In this document: positions 55,611-64,000 of the stretch, in pieces
Position numbering within the stretch: the stretch's first letter is position 1
How the letters are laid out: each line of letters starts with the position of its first letter
NCBI RefSeq assembly: GCF_047511655.1
Contig: NC_133395.1
Coordinates: 72,015,910 to 72,079,909 of the forward strand
From: Castor canadensis
Taxonomy: Eukaryota > Chordata > Mammalia > Rodentia > Castoridae
Direction: 5' to 3'
DNA: 64,000 nt
The notes under the pieces: generated by a model
Seen by the model: only the letters and a program-made list of their open reading frames with translations
Told to the model about the DNA's origin: nothing
The model's database searches: none
Position numbers and translations under genes: made by a program

Positions 55611-57880
55611 AGTCCCTTAATGTAATATTGCTTTAGGACCAATTGAATAAGTGAATTACCTCATTATAAAACCCTCCCATTAAGGCCAGTGGCAAGAAGT
55701 GGATACTGGGAAGCAAGCAGCTACACTAAAGGAAGGAACTTGAGGGTCCTAGAGTTAGGGAGGCCATGGTCTCAACTCACCCCATCACCTGCCTCCAGAG
55801 GGACTCTGTCAGGGCCCTAAGTAATTAAACAAACCAGCCCATAAGATGAGTTTTCTCATAAAATCCCAATAGTGCTTATGGGAATTGTGGCCTCTCCCAT
55901 CCTAGCAGCTTGTTTGTGTTGGGAATTGGGAACCAGAGTTGTTAGGTCTGCTCCCTCTCACTGCCCTCTGCTGAGGCATTTGATAAAGCCTTGAGCCTGA
56001 AATCCACAAAGTACAATGAAAATAGCTTTATTGGCAAGATCTCAGAATATTTATTCCCTCCAGAAATATTTTCTTAAACAGCCTTTGCTATTTATTCAAA
56101 CTTGCATCTTAGAAGAAAATTAGATGTTGAGGTAAAAGTACTCTAATGGGAATATCAGAGCTACTTTCCCAGGAATGAAGAATTTCTTCAGCGTACAGAA
56201 AAGAAATGCCTCAGGCCTCCATGCTAATATGAGAATCATATGTTTGTGGATAAGACTTTGTTATACATGAGATTCCTCTGGAGTTTTTACACTGATAACT
56301 CCTATCATTTTTATTTTGAAAAGCATGTGAGCCTTATTAACTAGAGGATAACTGGAAATCTGTCAGAGATGAAAATGCCTTTATCATTTCCTGAATTTAT
56401 TTTGTATTTCCAAAATGTGTATCTCATGCCATCCCTTGCCAGCTCTTCCCCAGTACATTCTGGGGCAGGGTTTTTGTACTTTCCTTACACGTGTAAGTAG
56501 GAAGCATGAGGTCACTGGGAAAAGCCAAGCTTCAACATGAGACTTCATTAAAGGTAATTCATGAGTTACAAGTCACTGCCTATCCACCAGGTTTCTACCT
56601 CTCTAGCCATAAAAAATCAGCAAGTGTTTTGTGATGTCTAGTTTGTGCCTAGAATTGTGCAAAGTACTGTGTAGAATTTTATTCTCTGTGAGATTGAGAA
56701 TTTTGTAATGCTATTGATAGAGGAAAGAACTACCTGAACCAAGCACAAACAGAAGAATCAAAGCAATGTAGTGTCATTGAAGTAGCCCAGAACTTAAGAT
56801 GGTGTATACTAGGTTTAAAATCCTACTATGCAATTAATTATTAATTCTTGTGAAATTTGCAGCTACCAATTTTACTTTCCGAGGCTTAGTTTTCTCAGCT
56901 TTCTAGTGGGGGTTAAGCTCATGGGAGAATTGTTGGATCAACAAGATAACATATGTGGAAAAGTGTTTTATAAGTTTCAAAGCACAACATTAGATATTAT
57001 AAGTTTCAAACTACAACTACCAAATTCTATGGCTTTACATTCCCCTTTTTGTTTTTCTAACGTGATGACCATTGAATAATTGGTAATATCTAACTTACCA
57101 CAACACACAATTGTTATCATACCACAACACGGAATGGCTGAACAATGCAGGAAAAAGCTATGAAATATAGAAAATACATAAATTTGCACCACCAAGTGGA
57201 ATCTCTCAGTGTACTTAATCATATTCATATGATTTTGATTTTGAGTCTCTTAGTCCCCGAATATTTTTGAGTTTTTATGTTGTCTCATCTAAAATTCACC
57301 ACATTATTTGTTCAAATTATTATCAATTAATTATAAACACTAGTTATAGACAATCCCCAAACAAAAATCTAAGGATAGCAATCACATTAAAAATAGGATC
57401 TTACCCTGTGAATTTTACTTTATTTCAGGAACTGTTTTTGAAAACTGGGGTCTTGATTTTTCAGGTATAGAAAAATGAAGGATCATAACCAAGTTTCAAA
57501 TGAGGCTCTAACACTGCTCATGCAGATTTGCACCTGCATTCATTTACACGCAAACGATCTCATTTGCATGCACAAATTGAATAATTAAGCAACTAACTAC
57601 AAGATCAGCAAATGTAAATGCTTATTAGCCCATCAGCAAATTGGTGCTCATATAAAATTTCCAATCATAGCTTATAGTCCAATTTCTTTTGACCTTTTAA
57701 ATATTGGCAATATTAATATAATCTTCCTTGATTTCCAAGGTTTGTTTTTTGGTGTTTGTCTTTCCAAACGAAATCACTTGAAGTGTTATTCCTCCATAAA
57801 TTTCTCATAGTTTCAAGCAAGGATTGAAAGGGTTTCAAAAAATAGCAAAATGATAAATTTACCACAAAATGCAATGTTAG
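55611..57880. other. Intergenic, nothing recognised
   Basis: AT-rich unique-looking sequence. Frames of 67-83 residues have no family resemblance. Confidence 0.4.
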
Positions 57881-57945
57881 GTGTGTGTGCACATATGTGC
57901 ATATAGGTACATATATGTGGATGTTTATATGCATATGTAGATATT

Positions 57946-58010
<65 letters not shown>
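57881..58010. repeat. Complex microsatellite (TG/CA)-(TA)n-(GA)n
   Basis: A GTGTGTGT and ATATGT-rich stretch passes into about 12 TA units and about 17 GA units. Confidence 0.9.
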
Positions 58011-58011
<1 letters not shown>

Positions 58012-58393
58012 CTATATGAACACATTTTTTAAATTAAAGCTTATTACTTAAAATGGCTCTCACCACTTGCCCATTCCCTTATTTTTCAGACTGTAAAGCT
58101 AAGAACCAAAATAGCAAATGTCTCTAGTTAGGTACATAGCTGGGAATTTGCCTCTTGATTCATTCTGTCATGTCAATTAATTCCCTCAGTGTCTTCTTAG
58201 GAAAGACAAAATATCCAAATAAGATGGAAATCTAAAATCCACATATGTAAACAATTTCCTGAAATTATTTAAATGAAAATTTTCTTGCCACCTTTTAACA
58301 AGGCAAGTAATTTGAAAATGTGACATAATTTCACGGTTGCACTTAAAGAAACTAAGACTTCATGGAAATCCGGGTCTGTAAAATTTCCCATTC

Positions 58394-58922
58394 AGACGCT
58401 CCTTGACTTAGGATGGCACCACATCTTGATAAACCCATCATAAACTGAAAATACAGTGAACTGAAAAATGCATAAACCAAGCACTAGTAGTTCATGCCTA
58501 TAATCCTAGCTACTCAGGCAGCTGAGATTGGGAGGATCTTGGTTCAAGGCCAGAATGGAGAAATAGTTCATGAGTCCCCATCTCCAAAATAACCAGAGAA
58601 AAATGGATTGGAGGTGTAACTCAAGAGATAGAGCACTGGCTATGCAAGTGTGAAGCCCTGAGTTCAAATCCTAGTCCCATCAAAAAAAGAAAATGCATTT
58701 AATACACCTAATCTACCAAAAATCATAACAATACAGTGCCTGTAGAGTGGCAGTTGTTTACTCTTGTGGTCACATGGCTGCAGCCACCATTTTCAGTTGC
58801 AAAAAAGAACGAAATTTAAAATTTGAAGAACCATTTCTACTGAATGTTTATGGCTTTCACTCCATCAGGAAACTGAAAAATCCTAAGTGAAACCATCATA
58901 AGCTAAAGACCATTTGTAATGT
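58394..58922. mobile_element. Tigger-class DNA transposon with a nested SINE
   Basis: It starts CAGACGCTCCTTGACTTAGG, has AACCCATCATAAACTGAAAA, then after the SINE AATGCATTTAATACACCTAA, GTCACATGGCTGCAGCC, GTTTATGGCTTTCACTCC and AACCATCATAAGCTAAAGAC: the palindromic layout of a Tigger-type non-autonomous element. Confidence 0.65.
58474..58689 (+). repeat. Composite B1+tRNA SINE (long tRNA-part subfamily)
   Basis: B1 part (AGTAGTTCATGCCTATAATC, GGGAGGATCTTGGTTCAAGG), linker AAAATAACCAGAG, tRNA part (GGAGGTGTAACTCAAGAGAT, GAGTTCAAATCCTAGTCCCA) and A-rich tail. The TSD AAAATGCAT is at 58465-58473 and 58690-58698, part of the host transposon. Confidence 0.88.
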
Positions 58923-60334
58923 GTTCCCAACCTTTATTTTTCCATGTAAGGATGTTTTGAAAACTACTATAGTTCACTAGCACTACAATTCTATTTTTAA
59001 AAAGATATTCATTTAGAAAGAAAATGATCTCAAATAGAAAGAAAATGATCTCAAAATAAAGGATCTTATAAGTTTACGCAAATGTATTTTTCTCACTCTA
59101 TTATGAGTGAATTAGGAGGCTCATCCATGTGATAACCCAAAACTGACCTCCCTAAAACTTTTCCCCACAGTACCAGGGTAGATACTCATATTTTTTTCAG
59201 AACATAAAACAAATCCACTGTCAGATAAGAAGATTCTCAAGCAAACACAGCATGAGCCCGAAATACCAGTGTATGCAAAAAGAATTCACATCTTGAAGGA
59301 CAAAAAACAGGAAAAAAGATCTAAAAGACACGATTTTAGAAAACTTCTGATTCAATTCTACGCCAAAAAGCATTTAGGAGTCCCTTATAGGCCTGGGCAT
59401 ACAGCTCAGTGATAGAGCTCTTGCTTAGCATGTTCTAAAATTTTTATCCTAAAGATCAATTTTAATCCTGCATAATATTCCACAATTATTTGAATATACT
59501 TATACATCACCTGGTCATTCCCAAAGATGGCTTTTCAAAAGTAAAACTGTGTATCTATGCATATGAACAATCTGAAGATTCTCAGTATACAGTTTAATTT
59601 TCCTGTGAAATTCCATACTAATGTATGAAAACCCTGCTTTGCCGCTCTTCCTAACACAGATTGTTAATAACCATTAATATCCTAGTCATCATCTACAAAT
59701 AAGATAGGGTAAAAAATCAAATCAACAGATATTTGAGAGAATAAATTTGTACAAACAAGAACAGCTAGGGCAAATAAATAGAACAACCAACTCTGAAGAA
59801 AACAGATGTAATTCAGAAGCTTTCGAAGGGAGTTATAAATTTCTTGTTCATGTCCTCAGAGAAATATGAGAAGATATTGAAACCATAAAACAGACTATAG
59901 ACTACTGTCAAAAGAGAGACATCATAGAAAAAGACAGTTCTTGGTAATTAAAAAACATGATTGCCAAAATGAAAAATTTAATAGGAGTACTGAGAAATGC
60001 ACTTGCAAAAAGCTCTCTGGATATAGAATGAGAGAATAAAGGTGGAAAATCTGGTCCATCTTACCATGGAGAACTATAATCTGGATTTCAGAAACTGGGG
60101 TGAAAAAGAAATGATGAGAAAGCAGAGGGAAATGGAAACACCACGGAGCAGCTAGTCAAGAAGGGAAGCAAATCAAAGAAGAGAGGCTTAGAGGCATTAC
60201 CTAGACTTGGAAAGGATACCCCCAGAAGAAACCAAAACTTCTGATAATCACCAAAACTTGGAGGTAAAGGGTGAGCAGAGGCACATGCGTCAAACTCTCT
60301 TTTTGTATCAGTGACACAAAGATGGCACCCATGA
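58923..60334. other. Intergenic, one ID-like remnant
   Basis: An ID-like head (GGGCATACAGCTCAGTGATA, GAGCTCTTGCTTAGCATG) is at about 59393-59431. The 20-base phrase AGAAAGAAAATGATCTCAAA is directly repeated near 59016-59056. Otherwise nothing. Confidence 0.45.
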
Positions 60335-60540
60335 TCTTTTTTCAGGACTGGGGATTAAACCTGGGGCCTTGTTCTTGCTAGGCAAACACTTTATCACTAG
60401 CTATATTCCCAGGCCTTTTGCGTGTATTTTGTTTTTGAAACAGTGTCTCGTTAATTTTGCCCATGGAGGCTTTGAACTGGAGAGCCTGCCTCCACCTCCT
60501 GAGTAGATGGGAGTACAGATGTGCCTCACCATGCCCAGCT
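60335..60540 (-). repeat. Composite B1+tRNA SINE, reverse
   Basis: tRNA part in reverse (GGACTGGGGATTAAACCTGG, TTGCTAGGCAAACACTTTAT) followed by a B1 part in reverse (TGAAACAGTGTCTCGTTAAT, CCTCCACCTCCTGAGTAGAT, CTCACCATGCCCAGCT). Confidence 0.8.
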
Positions 60541-60548
60541 ATCTATAC

Positions 60549-60635
60549 TTTTTTTTTTTGGTATGGGGATCGAACCCAGGGCCTCTCACCTGCTAGACAA
60601 GCACTCTATCACTGAACTATATCCCAGTCCCCTAT
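60549..60635 (-). repeat. ID-like tRNA SINE, reverse
   Basis: TTTGGTATGGGGATCGAACC, then CTGCTAGACAAGCACTCTAT and CACTGAACTATATCCCAGTC: a classical ID-type element with box B in reverse (GATCGAACCC). Confidence 0.85.
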
Positions 60636-61230
60636 AGTTCTTTCTTAAGAATTAAAAGTATTCCATATTATTTATTGAAATATTACAAACTTAAATTGTT
60701 CATCTTAATTAACATTTCTTATTTATTAACTTGTGTTGTTTTCATTTCATGTACTTGTATTATAAAAATGAAAACTGCATGCAAATGTACACTTGACCTG
60801 CATGAAAGCACCTGACTGGGTGAGGTTTTGGAGGCAGCAGGTAGAAAAGAAGTTGCAGGTTCACCTTAGAATCTTTGCTCTCCAATCATTTGCAAGAGAT
60901 CCCTAGAGGGGACAGGAGGAAGGTATTAAGAGAGCGTGAATCTAATCCACACATATTCCTTAGGTGTAGACCAGTAAGAGAGGAAACCGGGAAGCACACT
61001 TTTGGAGGAGGGGACAGAGACTACATTTTCAGGTGTGGCATGGAGAAGTTGCATAAACCCAATGCTGGGATGGAAGAGCAGATCCTAGAGGAACAGGTTA
61101 GGCAGGAACTGCCTGATGCCATCTTGAAGATGGCCAGAATGTGAAGATGTCAGCTGCAGATTTACTTATTGAAAGTTCTTGAAGAAAGTTTGGGGATACA
61201 GCTCAGTGGTCCAACATTAAGAAAAAAATT
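60636..61230. other. Intergenic, ID remnant
   Basis: A short ID head (GGGGATACAGCTCAGTGGTC) lies at 61191-61210. The 89-residue frame at 60875-61144 has no family resemblance. Confidence 0.4.
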
Positions 61231-61342
61231 TGCCAGTTGTGGTAATAGATGCCTGTAATTTCAGCACTTGAGAGGCTGAGACAGGAGAATCATGAGTTCG
61301 AAGGAACCCTTGGCTACATAGTGAAAGCCTGTCTCAAAAAAA
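61231..61342 (+). repeat. B1 SINE
   Basis: GCCAGTTGTGGTAATAGATG, CTGTAATTTCAGCACTTGAG, GAGGCTGAGACAGGAGAATC, GTTCGAAGG and GAAAGCCTGTCTC plus poly(A): a B1 element with a rodent-type 3' end. Its A-rich tail is the target of the next L1. Confidence 0.88.
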
Positions 61343-61357
61343 AAGAAAAAAAATCTT

Positions 61358-61647
61358 TTTTTTTCTTTTATTATTCATATGTGCATACAAGGCTTGGTTC
61401 ATTTCTCCCCACTGCCCCCACCCCCTCCCTTACCACCCACTCTATCCCCTCCCTCTCCCCCCCAATACTCAGCAGAAACTATTTTGCCCTTATTTCTAAT
61501 TTTGTTGTAGAGAGAGTATAAGCAATAACAGGAAGGGACAAGGGTTTTTGCTGGTTGAGATAAGGATAGCTATACAGGGCATTGACTCACATTGATTTCC
61601 TGTGCGTGGGTGTTACCTTCTAGGTTAATTCTTTTTGATCTAACCTT
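61358..61647 (-). mobile_element. Young LINE-1 3' UTR, reverse, inserted in a B1 tail
   Basis: Poly(T), then TTATTATTCATATGTGCATAC, a C-rich tract (about 61407-61463) and more 3' UTR text in reverse. The 15-bp TSD AAGAAAAAAAATCTT is at 61343-61357 and 61648-61662, within the B1 poly(A). Confidence 0.88.
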
Positions 61648-61662
61648 AAGAAAAAAAATCTT

Positions 61663-63544
61663 GATGAGAACTAGAGGCCAAATTCAACAGAAGAAATTTT
61701 TTTAAAAAAAGTTGTATAGCTTTCTCCCACCCCATTACTTATTTGTCATGACCTTATCTATCCTCCCCTCAAATTAAAACCACCCATTTTCCCTAAGGCA
61801 TTAAGGCCCATAAAATTATTCAACCCCCACAATATTCAGACATATATATATATATATATTTTTTTTTTCCTGTGAAATACTCCTCTGCAGAAAGAAAAAC
61901 ATTGGCCTGAAACAAACATCTGTTGGCTGCCCACATAAAGCTACTATACCAGCAGTTTACTGGGATCATGCTCATAGGAATGCTTTTTTGATTTGTATTT
62001 ATTATAAAGCAGTGATTCAGGGCCTCAGTAGCCAAAGAAACTAAGAATACTACACCGTGTTTGCCATTTATACTCAAAATGACACATGTATTGTACATAC
62101 TTTGGAAGGGTATTATTATGTATGTTGAGCAGAGTCCCATCCTAGTAAGAGCAATGGTTAAGGTTAAAAAAAAGAAAATCAGCTATGTGCTCAAAAGGAC
62201 CAATCATGGTAGAATTGGACAGTACCTTCCCTTGAGGAGACTTGGGATTGTAGGAAGAGCCTCCTTCCTTTTGTTCCAGCCAGCTGCAGGCTTGCTCTCA
62301 CACAACACCTCCCTCCCTTCTACACCTGAGGCAGAAAGGAGAACATAAGTAGAATTATCATCTTCTTAGTTGCCTTCAAAGACAACCACCAGAGTTCTTC
62401 CCAGAAACTACTGTTAGTGAAAGGAAAGTGTTCTGCCTCATCTCAGAATTTCCAATGCTTTACTCCTTTTATTGCAATGGATAAAACATACAAGCACTTT
62501 TAAATAAAAGTTAGTTCTTCTACCAAATTAAAATATAATGAGCTAGATTTATAGAGTTGTTTTAAAGGAACAGTGTCATATATAAGGAATCCAAAGAGAA
62601 GTATCTGCTAATGAAATAGAATTTTCACTAAGCCATTTATTTTTTCTTTGAATTTTCTTTGCTTCTTTAATAGGTATCTTGGACAGTGGTACCCGCAACT
62701 GGACATTACAAAGAATCAAACACTGAGAAAAATGTTAACTTTATAAGGAATATCTGAGAATAGTAAAATTTGGAATGATGGTATTTCTACCAAAGTTGGC
62801 TCCCAAAGGCTCGTGGGGGATGAATTTCTTTTGTTTCTTCACTACCCCTCCTAACCCTTTTTCCATGATCTTAAACATTAAATGACAGGCTCCTCTTACA
62901 CTGTACTCTAGAAATTAGTTCATTCACCATGAATGTATTTCCTGTAAGTGCTCATGACAACTGAACAAAACAACAGCAAGCCCCCTTGCATCAACAGACT
63001 GAGAAAATAAAAACAAAACTCCAGAATCCATTACCCATGTCACTTTGCCTTATGATGAATGTTTAAGGAATATAGCCAAAAATGTATCATAAGAGAAGCA
63101 GGCATCATTAGCAGTGTTACCAAGATGTAGCAGAAATACTTCAGTGTCCATTTCTGGGAAATTTAACTTGGCTACAAACTGAAGCAAGAACAGAGGACAC
63201 AGCCTTCTCATCAATTCCATTTTCGGAATGAAAGGGGAGATCAACACTTTCATCTTTCACGGAGGAGATGACTTTGAAGAATCCATTCTATTAAGGAATG
63301 GAGGATTTTGCAAGAATATTCTGAAGAAAGTGATTTGAATCCTCAAGAAATATTTTGGGATAATACTAAGATAAAAGCATTCCTTTTTCACAATTTTTTT
63401 ATTTTCCTCCCACTACCATCACTAAAAATAATTTGTTTGCAGAATATAGGTTCGCACTCTAAGAGTAACGCCCATCCAGGGCAGGAGAAAGATGTATCTG
63501 TAACAGTGTTCTTTTCTAGCCAAAAAGGAGGAAGGAGTGTTTTG
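61663..63544. other. Intergenic, nothing recognised
   Basis: A short (TA)n run is at 61842-61859. No gene or repeat beyond that can be supported. Confidence 0.4.
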
Positions 63545-63730
63545 GGAGTATAGGCTCTGAAGTTAGACCAGCTTGCTTGGTTTAGACTGATTCCTCAGCT
63601 TACTAGTTGTGTGATCTTGAGGAAGTTACTTAACCTCTTGTGGCCTCAGTTTTCTTATTTTTGAAATAAGGATGATACTAATACCTTCAGTATAGGGCAA
63701 TTGGAAGCCAAATGATATAACACCTAAAAA
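63545..63730 (+). repeat. MIR
   Basis: GGCTCTGAAGTTAGACCAGC, TTACTAGTTGTGTGATCTTG, GAAGTTACTTAACCTCTTGT, GGCCTCAGTTTTCTTATTTT: a well-preserved MIR core. Confidence 0.88.
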
Positions 63731-63739
63731 ATGCTTAGA

Positions 63740-63905
63740 TAGGTTCTGGTTCCTCTTGTTGCTATTTAACTATTTTAAGTCTTCATTCTTTGATCTGTAA
63801 AAAGTGGGTAATTATTTTGCCTAACTTACAATGTTAACATGAACATAAAAGGAGATAAAATACCACATACTTGGTACAGAACAAGCCCTCAATAAATTTT
63901 AGCTA
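63740..63905 (+). repeat. Second MIR, 3' part
   Basis: TGATCTGTAAAAAGTGGGTA, then GGAGATAAAATACCACATAC and AACAAGCCCTCAATAAATTT: the 3' half of a MIR directly following the first, possibly a tandem pair. Confidence 0.7.
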
Positions 63906-64000
63906 TAATTCATCACTCTGACTTTTCAGTAAAACAGCAGTCATAATTCTAAATATGGTCTGTGCAAAATGTTCTTTAGAAACACTGCCATCTAGTGGCA

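Noticed and set aside
11943..58010. Regular short repeats as a CRISPR-like array
   Set aside because: All are di- or trinucleotide microsatellites or LTR tandem repeats without spacers; this is mammalian DNA.
60875..61144. 89-residue open frame rich in charged residues
   Set aside because: No recognised family; the length is within chance for this window and no splice partners are seen.
1..64000. A new multi-gene biological system
   Set aside because: Beyond RFC3 and transposable elements I saw no set of linked coding genes or structured RNA that would support such a claim.

Overview
This is a mammalian nuclear DNA window, almost certainly from a rodent. It is AT-rich, split by introns and dense in retrotransposons. 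It carries B1-type (7SL-derived) SINEs, tRNA-derived ID-like SINEs, and composite B1+tRNA-like SINEs. It also has many 5'-truncated young LINE-1 copies that share one G-rich 3' UTR, over older MIR, L2, MaLR-LTR and Tigger/MER2 layers. From memory, the composite SINE and this L1 3' end look most like Castorimorpha (beaver lineage). That placement is inference; 'rodent' is the safer statement.

Only one protein-coding gene can be supported: RFC3, the clamp-loader subunit Replication factor C subunit 3. It runs on the minus strand. Its CpG-island promoter and first coding exon lie near 7.6-8.25 kb, and exons 2, 3 and 4 lie at 5566-5703, 4100-4167 and 674-771. Exons 5 onward must lie beyond the left edge. 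The four exons join in phase and encode residues 1-130 of a protein of about 356 residues. The promoter holds two opposed E2F-type sites and a perfect palindromic CRE within 31 bp, as expected for an S-phase replication gene.

From 8.26 kb to 64 kb is the upstream flank of RFC3. In human the corresponding region is a large gene-poor interval toward STARD13 (recalled, not visible here). I found no supportable exon there. The open reading frames are short and are explained by L1 ORF2 fragments, SINEs, microsatellites or chance.

The value of the window is its record of insertions, many of which can be delimited by target-site duplications (TSDs). They include: (i) an L1 at 8.65-10.22 kb whose TSD lies after a second poly(A) and a SINE fragment, i.e. 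a probable 3' transduction; (ii) a U6 snRNA/L1 chimera at 49.65-50.32 kb inside a single TSD pair, the product of template switching; (iii) a triple target repeat at 2.08-3.61 kb, where an L1 and a SINE apparently used the same nick site; (iv) a MER2-like DNA transposon at 26.39-27.98 kb holding both a 1,050-bp retroviral solo LTR with an unusually long repeat-filled R region and a composite SINE; and (v) a very young L1 at 46.57-47.78 kb inserted into a MaLR-type LTR. I found no CRISPR array, operon, bacterial-type system or clearly new gene system.
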